Shown here: piece after piece, positions 1-8,821 of the stretch
Position numbering within the stretch: the first letter of the stretch is position 1
Layout of the letters: each line of letters opens with the position of its first letter
DNA from: Paralithodes platypus
Taxonomy: Eukaryota; Arthropoda; Malacostraca; Decapoda; Lithodidae
Assembly (NCBI GenBank): GCA_032716605.1
Contig: CM064480.1
Span: 20,981,651-21,045,650, forward strand
DNA length: 64,000 nucleotides
Direction of reading: 5' to 3'
The notes under the pieces: generated by a model
What the model saw: the letters and a program-made list of their open reading frames with translations, nothing else
Told to the model about the DNA's origin: nothing
Database searches by the model: none
Translations under genes and position numbers: made by a program

Positions 1-446
1 CATATAGGAGAAAGAGAGGGGATATGATAGAGACTTTTAAGATAGTGTCAGGAAAGTACGATGAGGATGTGTGTGAAGGTATCTTCTTGATGCGGGAGGG
101 AACAAGAACGAGAGGACACTCTAAGAAAATTTACAAAGAAAGAAATAGGCTTGAGAAGGCAAAGAACTCATTTTGTGATAGAGTGGTAAATGAGTGGAAC
201 GCACTTCCCCAGTATGTAGTCGATTCCGAATCAATAAGGGAGTTTGAAAGTAATCTTGATAAAGCATGGGGAAGACAAGATTTGAAGTTTGATTATAAAA
301 CAAAAATACAGAATAGTAAAAATGTTGCGTCTGCTACCGCCGCCGCCAACACCGTGAACGACCGCAGCAGTGCAAGTACTGGTACTGAGCTGGATACACA
401 GGCATAGTTTGCCTTTTTCCAGAGGATCTACTGTAAGAAACTGTAA
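1..446 (+). mobile_element. CR1-like LINE, 3' end (copy A)
   Basis: The C-terminal coding end and short 3' tail of a non-LTR retrotransposon that runs in from outside the window. The last coding stretch is followed within 40 bases by repeats of CTGTAAGAAA/CTGTAAGTGA near 432-447. CR1-clade LINEs are known to end in short tandem repeats rather than poly(A). A second copy of the same 3' end, with the same tail, lies inverted at 34504-35100, which supports the 3' boundary. The exact clade is inferred. Confidence 0.75.
3..407 (+). CDS. LINE reverse transcriptase, C-terminal end (partial)
   Basis: A partial open frame entering from the left edge and ending at 405-407. It begins with RRKRGDMIETFKI, then has RVVNEWNALPQYVV and FESNLDKAW. 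These are the hallmark C-terminal motifs downstream of the RT fingers/palm in CR1/jockey-type LINE proteins (RGDMIETFKI, then a WNxLP motif). No palm residues are present because the window starts after them. The last 35 or so residues (Ala/Thr/Ser-rich) are not conserved in the family. It is 5' incomplete, so intactness of the element cannot be judged. Confidence 0.75.
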   Translation, partial: YRRKRGDMIETFKIVSGKYDEDVCEGIFLMREGTRTRGHSKKIYKERNRLEKAKNSFCDRVVNEWNALPQYVVDSESIREFESNLDKAWGRQDLKFDYKTKIQNSKNVASATAAANTVNDRSSASTGTELDTQA

Positions 447-1830
447 GTGAGAGGGAGCGAGAACCACGACACGAACCAGCAGCGTCGCGGCCCAAGGAAG
501 GCGAGCGACGACGGTTGTGTCGCCGCTGAGGGACTCGGCCCCGATCACGAACGCCCGAGGGGGAAACAGCACCATCCCCCTCTTCCAGCGACACGGCAGC
601 CCCTGAGAAAGGGGACCCCGAAACCTCGCTAAACCCCACCGAGCCAAGAGGAGGGGTACCCCCCTGGCGAGACGGTAAGTGAAGGTCAGGGAGAGAAGAA
701 GGAGGAGGAGCAGGACGACGGGAGTGGGAAGGCTGGCCGGGTAAAGGAGGTCAGAAGGAGCCGCGGGGGGAAACAGAGCAAGGATCCCCGGGGCTGAGAT
801 AACAGGGCGGCCCGACACCGAGGCGGAGGAGGGAGGGACCCCCACCGTGGGACGAGACCGTGAAGGAAGAATAGGCACTGAAGCAGATAAAGTAGGAGAA
901 GCAACAACATCCTGGCGGACCCTCCTGGACAGTGTAGGAGGAGGGAGCAGAGGGCCAGTTACAGCATGAACAATTGTGCGCGGAGAGGACAACGTAAGAG
1001 GAAGTCGTCTGGGCTGGGGAAGCGGGCGGAAGGGAGTAGAGCCCCTATCCGTAGAGGCCAGGGGAGGGCGCACAGGGGCAGAGCCGCTAACCCCGGCCTC
1101 AGGGCGAGAACCATGACGAGGGCGATGGGCGTCGTCAAGGCGATCAGGAGGGCGACGAGGGGCGATAGAGGACGGGCGATGAGGCGAGCGAGACGCGGAC
1201 GGAGCTGGGGATCCCCCCGACGACATGACGACCGGCTGCGGGACCCAGGGGAGAGGGCCCGAGCAGGGAGAGGGCCAGGTGAACGGCCTTCAGTCGGGTC
1301 AGGGATACCCAGGGCGACGCGGATCCGGTCGGCAACAAAGGCCGGGGAACGGTGGCCCACAGTCCTAATGTGGCAGGAGACTATCGCCCACACCGACTGA
1401 AGGGAAGCAGAGGCCACTGCCGCCGCTGAGGAACCAGGGCTAGGGTGCACCACATCCACCAGGGCCAGACACGGGCCACACAGAGCAGGGAGGGAGGCCT
1501 TAGAGGACACACATTGCGAGTGGCGCAAGCAGGACTAGTGGCACTCCAAGCACGGGGAGCTACAACCATGGCGAAAGCAAGGCATCCGACCTGCACTGGA
1601 AGAACACACACCATAATCAGCACGTCGACGGAGTAAGGGTAGAGAATGTCCAATAAGAACCAGGGAAGGAGCATGGGGAAACAGGAACACACATGCAAAC
1701 CGGTATCCGTACTCACCCTAAACCGGGAGCACAGAGGTAGGTGAGTAGGGCGGGCGAGGCGGAAGAGCACTAGCAGAACCTGCAAAGATGGAGAAAGCGT
1801 TAACCACCACTCAACATCTTACATGCAGGG
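447..1830 (-). pseudogene. GC-rich degenerate block, possible gag of a DIRS-like element
   Basis: This block is much richer in G+C than its flanks and has long but interrupted minus-strand frames. Read leftward from about 1600, it gives cysteine pairs (CLECH, a stop, then SCLRHSQC). An Arg/Ser/Pro-rich stretch follows (1200-960), then an acidic one (about 640-560). That order resembles the DIRS gag at 11116-13716 (N-terminal Cys pairs, then SR-rich, then acidic). Base composition resembles the degenerate element at 44.6-48.8 kb. No frame is intact, and the similarity is only in pattern, so this is a guess. Alternative: GC-rich satellite. Confidence 0.3.
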
Positions 1831-1917
1831 CCTATAACACCAGTAAAGTGCACACACCAAAATAGTATCAGGCAACAAGAGGACATAAAAAAGGTCAACA
1901 GTGAAAGCCAACTATTA

Positions 1918-1931
1918 CCGCAAATTTGCGG
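1918..1931. repeat. Perfect 14-bp palindrome CCGCAAATTTGCGG
   Basis: The same palindrome occurs again at 3187-3200, and extended to 16 bp at 3235-3250. It sits just upstream of the LINE fragment at 1960-3156. It could be part of a repeat into which the LINE inserted. Confidence 0.7.
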
Positions 1932-1959
1932 GCCAATGGAGGCATAACCGTACCGACAC

Positions 1960-3156
1960 AACCCGACACAACGGTAAGGCATCAAAATGGACCAATGTAA
2001 GTAGCGGGGTACCCCAGGGATCGGTACTAGGACCAATTCTCTTTCTAATTTACATCAACGACATAGATGAGGGTCTCACCTGTACAATCTCAAAATTTGC
2101 TGACGATACAAAAATTGCAAATAGCGTACTCTCAAAAGAACAAGTTGACGATATGCAACACAATCTAGATAAATTGTCATGTTCGGCCCAAATTTGGCAA
2201 ATGAGTTTCAATGCTGATAAATGTAAAGTACTACATATCGGATACCTAAATGAGAAAGCAAACTATTCGATGAATGGCACTCAGCTTAAGAATGTAAACA
2301 GAGAAACCGATCTGGGAGTAACAATATCGAGTAACCTAAAACCGAGTCAACAATGTTCAGAAGTTGTTAAGAAGGCAAACAAATAATTGGCTTTATAGGC
2401 AGGTCATTTGAGCATAAATCCAAAGAAGTTATCCTAACCCTTTACAATTCCTTAGTCCGCCCTCTTCTGGAATACTGCGTTCAATCCTGGTGCCCTTATT
2501 ACCAAAAAGATATAAACAAGCTAGAACGAGTTCAACGTAGAGTTACCAAAATGATACCTAGCCTAAAGAACAAACCATACGAAGAGCGTCTTAGAGAATT
2601 AAATCTATTTCCTTTAACCCAGCGCAGATTAAGAGGTGACTTAATTCAAGTGTTCAAAATCATCAAAGGCATCGACAATATGAACTATAGTAAGTACTTC
2701 ACTATCGACCAATCTAATTACACGCGGGGAAACGGTTGCAAAATTATTGGTAAATCTTTTAACTCACACGAATCTAAGAATTTCTTCTTCAATCGAGTTG
2801 TCAACTTGTGGAATGGGCTTCCCCGAAACGTTATAGACTGCATCACCGTTGATTCATTTAAACTCCGCCTAGACAAATATCTCGCATCAAACCCGCGACT
2901 GACTGCGTTTGTAAATGAATAACTTTATTTTATCCCCCCTCAGTTACTAACCCATCTGTCCCCTACTAACTTCCTAATCCTGCCACGGACATTAGTTCCA
3001 GGGCAGTAATTCCCTTTCCAATGTTCCCTTACCCACTCTAAACCACTGTTTGGACACTTGATCCTCAGTGTTTTGGAGGACAAGCAACCTAGAAGGGTCA
3101 CTAGATCTGTTGTTGCTTGATTTCCTTTGTACTCCTTTGTACTCCTTTGTACCCTC
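1960..3156 (+). mobile_element. CR1-like LINE fragment (copy C)
   Basis: A 5'-truncated non-LTR element holding the second half of the RT domain and the C-terminal region. A 3' UTR of about 200 bases follows. It ends in about three 10-base repeats (CTTTGTACTC) at 3125-3153, a CR1-style tail. The sequence differs clearly from copies A and B, so it is another family of the same broad group. The start is set where similarity to the RT fold begins (before the SGVPQGSVLGP motif). Confidence 0.75.
1963..2922 (+). pseudogene. LINE reverse transcriptase, C-terminal half, one frameshift
   Basis: Frame one (to 2386) shows SSGVPQGSVLGPILF and ISKFADDTKI, the RT palm motifs including the FADD catalytic pair. 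It then has the conserved DLGVTISSNL stretch. A single-base deletion near 2381 puts a stop after KKANK. The other frame continues with LVRPLLEYCVQSW, RLRGDLIQVFKII, VNLWNGLP and FKLRLDKYL and stops at 2920-2922. The catalytic first palm Asp lies upstream of the 5' truncation. It cannot encode an active enzyme. RT identity is secure from the motifs; the clade (CR1-like) is an inference. Confidence 0.85.
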
Positions 3157-3250
3157 CCGCATCTTCGCGGGACCCCCCAGCGATCTCCGCAAATTTGCGG
3201 GGAGCCGAAACGTCCCAGAGGACCGAATCAAGCTCCCGCAAATTTGCGGG
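3157..3250. repeat. Cluster of short perfect hairpins/palindromes
   Basis: Three dyads in 95 bases just after the LINE tail: TCCCGC-atcttc-GCGGGA, CCGCAAATTTGCGG (3187-3200) and CCCGCAAATTTGCGGG (3235-3250). They may be the end of a small inverted-repeat element or a DIRS leader like those with repeated hairpins elsewhere in the window. No coding potential was seen. Confidence 0.55.
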
Positions 3251-3531
3251 ACCGGCCGAGATGGTCCGGCGCCGAAAAAGCGAGAGGAGCGTCTAGGGAA
3301 TACCAAAAAAGGCCACAAAAATGTGTCATCTCCTTATGAACTCCAAGCGATGATAGCCATCAAGCTGAGCAGTGTCTTCCTTGATATATGAGCCTAACTC
3401 AACCGGTAAAGGGAGAGGCAAGGAAGACACACCAGGGGAGAGGAGGCACATCCCCCAGGAACCACCCAACCCACAGAGATAGAGCAAAGCCCATGAGGAG
3501 AAGTGGCAGGGAGGGTGGTTTCGCACAAACA

Positions 3532-3720
3532 GGGGCCCCCCTGGGGTACCCCTGGATTGGGCAAAAGACTATGAAAGGATGGAGGTGAAACAGGAAGGGA
3601 AAACAAAAACCAGTAACGAAACTGGTGAGAAAAAGGGTGGCCTAGCCGTGAGCAGAGAATGTGTCAGGTGCGAAAAAAACCTGTGGTGTGAAGGAGGGGC
3701 CCCCCTGGGGTACCCCTGGA
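3532..3720. repeat. Two direct copies of a 25-bp GC-rich motif, 164 bp apart
   Basis: The 25-base motif (GGGGCCCCCC, then TGGGGTACCCC, then TGGA) is exact at 3532-3556 and 3696-3720. A related GGGGTACCCCC occurs near 653. The surrounding 3391-3790 region is purine-rich, repetitive and has no recognisable protein. It may be decayed DIRS leader. Confidence 0.5.
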
Positions 3721-3790
3721 AAATCACGAACCACCTGTCACCCAGGCCCTTGAGACACAGTGAAGGCTCGAAAGGGGGGACTCGGGAATA

Positions 3791-4524
3791 ACGCTAATAA
3801 TGCGGCCGACACAAACTCTACAAACAGCACCGCCACCATTGAAATCTCAGTGTTTACCAACGTTACACCTTAGGCTATGAAAAAAAACCTCATAGGGGCA
3901 TAGCAAATCCTGAATGAGAAAACGAGCTAGGCTAAAATAAGCTAAAAGCTAAACTATGCCCAGACTAACAGGAAAAAAGAATATGAAAAGAGAAAGAATG
4001 AAAAACATATACGAGGAACGCCAGGCGCCCCCGTACCTTCGGTAGGCTATTTCCACACGCGTCTCTATTATACACACTTAGGAGCCCAATTACGTGTGCC
4101 CTAGATCACGTAACATCTGTCTAACAAAAAAGAAGGCCAGATAAGCCGAAAACGAACCTAAACAGGGTGAATTAAAGGAGCACAACAAAAGCGGACTCAA
4201 TCAATGGAGGCGCGTGAAAAAATTATAACAAGAGAGGGTCGCTCATGCGCACGTTCGACAGGGACCTGCACATGACGGAACACGGGATGGGCCTTAAGCG
4301 GTAACTAAGGTAAACCCCTTTTTCTTCTCTTCTATGCTTTTTTCACCTTCGGTGGTAGTTTTGGTTAATGTACAACGTCTCCTAGAGCAAGATAAGGAGT
4401 AGACTCTAGACGTTTTCTTTTTTAACTGCGGTTGGAATGACGACATAGCAGTCAAAATAGACAAGTCGTCATTGCAATTAGGTTAATAGCCTTGACGTTG
4501 GATTTGCCAAGACTACTAACAAAT
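3791..4524. other. No recognised feature
   Basis: AT-leaning sequence with no frame resembling a known protein and no repeat that I can match elsewhere in the window. Confidence 0.4.
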
Positions 4525-4776
4525 TTCTAGGTTGGCAGTAGGGAGGTCAATCCACGGAAAAGACGCCGCCACTTGAGATCTAGAAGATATATAAGTAAAA
4601 GGAACAGTCAGAGTAAGCTATGGGTATGGCAGAGATTGCTCAGTTCTCACTCGGATAGACCAGCCCATCACCACATGACTAGAACCCAATCCTCTCAGCA
4701 TCAGCTAGGAAAGGCCCAAGAAAGCCGCCTTTGGCGGGGGGATAGCTCCCCTATTTCAACTCCTTTCGGGGTTGGG
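4525..4776 (-). repeat. SINE-like repeat, copy B
   Basis: The reverse complement of 9445-9697 with only scattered changes. It shares the head (GGGGTTGGG at its right end in this orientation) and the GCCGCCTTTGGCGG hairpin. It also shares the run through to TTCTAGG at 4524-4530. Beyond that point the two copies differ completely, so only the first 250 or so bases are common. This copy defines the conserved body of the SINE-like family. Its own target duplication could not be found. Confidence 0.7.
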
Positions 4777-5254
4777 CACCCGCCCGCTTGGCAGTTAGGT
4801 TACCCAGTCTAGCCTTGCTTTGAATAGAACTCATACTGTACTAACCTTTTGTATTACTGTTATTACTATCTTTCCTTCTCCTTGGGACAGTAACTGGCCG
4901 GTCATCTCCGAGGTAAACCACTCTTTCGTCCTCATCTTCTGCTGTACCACCAGACTGAAGTGAGATCTGGGACGATGTGGAGAAGGTCTTTGTCCGGATA
5001 GAGAACCTTGTAAAGAAAGATAATATGAACAATGCTTACAGGAGAATGTTGATAATGCATTTAAAAATGTAACAATTACAATAATTTAACCCTTTCAGTT
5101 CTGAATAAGTATTAAAAGTTTCCATGGACAGACAACACACGGTCTGGGGCTACCAACAAGTTTTTCATTGTTCCCATTCACCCAGCTATGAATTTTTGCC
5201 AGATACAGTACCTCCACCTATGGACTAGTAGACCAGATATATCGAGTCCTATAT

Positions 5255-5850
5255 GGACGCCATGGCGTTTTTCGTGTGGTTTTATTGAATTTTGTGCAGG
5301 GCTTAACCCTTCCAGCCCGGCTGTCCTGTTATAAGGACACCGTGGCAGTTGGGCAGGACCCCGGGTGTCCTTATACCAGGCAGTAAGCTTGAAAGCCTAT
5401 TCAGCTTGGTCTGAACGCCGTGCGTCCGACGCATGTAAACAAAGCCGGTCATTGCGTCACCGCACCTCCGAAAACAAGAAGGAGACGTCGGATCAATGTT
5501 GTTCTTGTATGGTATGACGAAATTAGTGTCTGAAAAGCTCCGATATTGTCAACATCACGGCAAACTTTGCTCCACGGAAATCGTCATCACAACTGAACCA
5601 GTTGACTTACAGAGCTCTACTCAACGCCAGTCTACAGATTGGAAACCGCACTACGTTTAGAGATGCGTGGGAAATTTCTAGCAGTTAAAATAACAAAGAT
5701 ACGGTAGCCTAGGCCTAGACGTTTTTCGGCCAAATCGCCCGGGTACCCGACACTGTCCTTAGGAGGGGGACCCCAGGTCAGAAGGGTTAAGGACGCCATG
5801 GCGTCCATACGTGCGCCAGAGCAAAAGTAGCTAAGGACGCCATGGCGTCC
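5255..5850. repeat. Palindrome GGACGCCATGGCGTCC, three copies around a MITE
   Basis: A 14-bp version is at 5255-5268, and perfect 16-bp versions are at 5791-5806 and 5835-5850. The last two are followed by the same CATACGTG. They flank the MITE at 5307-5786, suggesting the MITE inserted into a palindrome-bearing repeat. The function is unknown. Confidence 0.65.
5307..5786. mobile_element. TTAA-flanked MITE, family B (copy 1), 480 bp
   Basis: Flanked by TTAA at 5303-5306 and 5787-5790. The ends are inverted repeats: CCCTTCCAGCCCGG on the left and the reverse complement CCCTTCTGACCTGGGG on the right. A second copy of the same family lies at 43397-43886 with the same interior landmarks (the GTGCGTCCGACGCATG dyad near 5420). 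TTAA duplication with short CCC-starting inverted ends is the signature of the piggyBac superfamily. There is no transposase frame, so it is non-autonomous. Confidence 0.8.
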
Positions 5851-5964
5851 ATACGTGAGCGAAAGGGTTCTAATGATGCACACTCCACCTTGAGCCACAT
5901 ACAAGATTTTGTAAAAATTGGAATGGAAACTTTTATTCCTCATCAAAAGTACAGTAAAAATCTA

Positions 5965-6385
5965 ATTCACCTAAATGGTTTGACCATAATTGTGCTAGAG
6001 TAACTGAACAAAAAGCAATAGCCTACAATGCATACACAAGATCAAAAACACATGAAGCCTTTAATTACTTTAGAAACATCAGAAATCATGCCAAAACTGT
6101 ATTAAACCTAACTAAATCAAACTTTCTCCACAAGCAGGCAAATAAACTTCTAAATAATCCAAATGATAACAAAATATTTTGGTCTACTCTTAACTCATTT
6201 AAATCCAACTTCACTACTGCTTCATCCATTCCACCATTAAAATCTCCGACTGGCAATCTTGTAAGTGACCCACGAGGTAAAGCTAACCTTCTTGCGGATA
6301 TTTTCTCCACCAACTCAACCTTAGATGAAATAAATCAAGATGTCCCTGTACTTAATTTTAATTCGCCTGAAATTCCCTCACTTAA
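5965..6385 (+). pseudogene. LINE ORF2, linker between endonuclease and RT (part 1)
   Basis: This reads SPKWFDHNCARVTEQKA, then FNYFRNIRNHAKTVL and IFWSTLNSFKSNF, the linker typical of jockey/CR1-type polyproteins. A frameshift at the A-run near 5960 separates it from the upstream METFIPHQKYSKN in another frame. The frame stays open to the TTAA at 6382-6385. It resumes at 7018-7021 as LKIHTRHVKTILQNLS, in phase once the MITE is removed. The endonuclease domain itself is lost to 5' truncation. Confidence 0.75.
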
Positions 6386-7017
6386 CCCGGCAAGCGCGAT
6401 AGGCCTCATGGAAGGCTTCCTATAGGGAACGCGATAGGCCTCACGGAAGCAAGACCATAAAAAAAGCCTTCCAAAAAAAAAAAAGGGCCTATCAAAACAA
6501 AGGATTTTGTCTCTAGGTGAGATAATTCCCCTCTAGTACTCATCCATGTGTTTCTCACCCCTCCCCTTCCCCTCCTTCCCCACCTTATTCCCCCCTCCTC
6601 AATTATCACCTATTTATCCTCTTATTATCATCATTTATCGGTTATTTTTCTCTCCCGCGATAATGTAGCACAAGTGGGTTGCATAAAAGATCGTTATGCA
6701 ACACCCAGACACCGGCACACACCGTCCCGCTCGTCTCAGTTGACTCCCAGACAGCGAGAGGGGAGGGCTGCCTGTGGCTCTCTCTCGCCTGAGATTATGA
6801 CCGGGTGGCCAATATCTTCGTTTTTCACCACCCAAATGCTTTTCCCACTTATTTTAGCACTCTTGAAGGTTCATATATACATCATATATGTAAAATAAAA
6901 GCATACCGAAAACAAATAATGCTTTATATTGTAAATATAACTAATTCTGTCAGAATCCAGGGCTAGAAATGCACAAATAACTACCCTAGCACCTAGGTCT
7001 ATATCGCGCTTGTCAGG
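6386..7017. mobile_element. TTAA-flanked MITE, family A, 632 bp
   Basis: Direct TTAA copies at 6382-6385 and 7018-7021. The inverted ends are CCCGGCAAGCGCGATA on the left and CCTGACAAGCGCGATA (reverse complement) on the right. Excision with one TTAA restores the LINE frame (PSL-KIH). A GCGATAGGCCTCA motif is tandemly doubled near the left end (6396 and 6430). It carries no transposase. Features fit a piggyBac-type non-autonomous element; superfamily is inferred from TTAA and the inverted ends. Confidence 0.85.
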
Positions 7018-8510
7018 TTAAGATCCACACCAGACATGTCAAAACTATTTTGCAGAATCTCTCAGTAGATAAGGCTCCTGGTCCAGATGAAATTCCTCCA
7101 ATAGTACTTAAGAATTGCTCCTTGGTGCTCGCTCCTGTATTGGCAAAATTTTTCCGTCTGTGTACTCATACCTCATGCTTCCCAGTACCCTGGAAAGAAG
7201 CAAACATCCATCCAGTTCCTAAAAAAGGTGCCTCTTCAGATCCATCAAACTACAGACCAATAGCTAAAACTTCCACTCTTGGTAAAGTCTTTGAAATTAT
7301 ATTAAATAATCACATAATTAAGCATCTTGAGAATAATAAATTAATCAGTGATAGGCAATATGGTTTTAGACGATGTCGATCAACTGCAGACATGCTTTGC
7401 CTTCTTACGCATCAAATCAACCAAGCTACAGACCAACATGGTGAAACACATACAATAGCACTGGATATATCAAAGGCATTTGATAGAGTCTGGCATCAAT
7501 CCTTATTGTTGAAGATGTCACACTACGGCCTTGCATCATTAGTTCCACTAATTTCTTCTTATCTTCATAACAGAAAAATATGTGTAATGGTAGATGGCCT
7601 TTATTCTCAATTTCACTCAATAAATGCTGGTGTTCCCCAGGGATCAGTTTTGGCCCCAATTCTGTTCCTCATTCATATCAATGATCTCGTATCTACCACT
7701 CATAATCCAATACATTCCTACGCAGATGACTCAACACTCCACAGTTCCTTCACATTTACCAATTCTTTCACCCAACCCGATCTTATAAATTCAAAAATAA
7801 ACACTGCAATTTCTCTGAACCAGGACCTTTCTAGAATTAATGGATGGGGACAAAAGAATCTAGTTTCCTTTAATACACAGAAAACCAAGTACATTCAATT
7901 TTCTAACCGACAGAATCTCACTGACTCCCATATTTTTTTAAATGATGTAAATATTCCCACTTCCCCTAGTATTGACATTCTCGGTGTAACATTAACTACT
8001 AACTTGAGCTGGACACATTATGTTAGAAGCATTGCTAAGAATGCCTCTAAAAAACTGGGACTCCTGTACAGAGTTCGAGAATTCTTCACTGACGAGCAGT
8101 TGGCCGTGATATATAAAAGTCATGTGCGTTCTCAGATGGATTACTGTTCACCTCTGTGGGGTGGAAGTGGAGTGGTTGCATTGAGGCAGTTGGACAAAAT
8201 TCAAAATAAAGCTATTAGATTAATCAATAACCCTGCAATCACACAGGACCTTCCTACATTATCCATACGAAGAAACGTTGCATCCCTTGCATTATTCTAC
8301 AGATATTTTCACAGCAATTGTTCCGAGGAACTTGCTTCAATTGTGCCGCCTCTCCACATATTTCCCCGTAGAACTAGGGCAGCTGAGAGCGCCCATGAAT
8401 TTACACTTTCTCCTCCACAATGCAGAACTTCTGCTTATCAGAATTCATTTATCCCCAGAGCTACTACTCTTTGGAATTCACTTCCCTCGAATTGCTTTCC
8501 ACAAACTTAC
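7018..8510 (+). pseudogene. LINE ORF2 reverse transcriptase (part 2), interrupted by DIRS
   Basis: A nearly complete RT domain of about 500 codons without internal stops. It has VDKAPGPDEIPP, RPIAKTSTLGKVFE, LDISKAFDRVWH (palm Asp), AGVPQGSVLAPILF and HSYADDSTLHSS (catalytic YADD). After these come WSP-type C-terminal motifs (YCSPLWGG, KIQNKAIRLI, TLWNSLP). There is no ATG at the beginning; the frame is simply open from the MITE junction. After YN (8508-8513) the frame runs into DIRS terminal sequence. Without the DIRS element it would continue for 15 codons at 17687. Cytoplasmic RNP protein by family; clade not resolved. Confidence 0.88.
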
Positions 8511-8821
8511 AATTTATTAGTGGCCCCTCCATCATTGACGAACATGCCTATTACATAAGGCATCCTCTTCAAACACTAATCCGCCGTAGTTTGAATCTAC
8601 CGCGCAGAGCATTTAAAATCTGAGGAGCCTTCATCATGAGCGCACGCGACCTCACTCATGGCTTCAGTCATTATGAATTGGGTTCTCACTACGAAAAAAC
8701 TTCGTAAAAAATAAAAACAAAAAGAAAATAAGAATAACTATCCAATAAGCTTTCCATCATATCGTGGATGTACTTGTGTGGATCTTTGACCAGACGCTGA
8801 TTCAGGCGTCATTCTTCCTTC
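8511..8821 (+). repeat. Left inverted terminal repeat, DIRS copy 1
   Basis: Begins AATTTATTAGTGGCCCC and ends near ATTCTTCCTTC. From about 8535 inward it is the reverse complement of 17341-17630, with few mismatches. It lacks the 38-base hairpin-bearing extension found on the right ITR, so the two ends are not equivalent. That asymmetry is normal in DIRS elements. Confidence 0.9.

Noticed and set aside
231..1226. 331-codon minus-strand frame, Pro/Arg/Ser/Leu-rich
   Set aside because: It spans the 3' end of a plus-strand LINE and GC-rich low-complexity DNA, so the length is explained by the lack of A/T-rich stops. No domain is recognisable.
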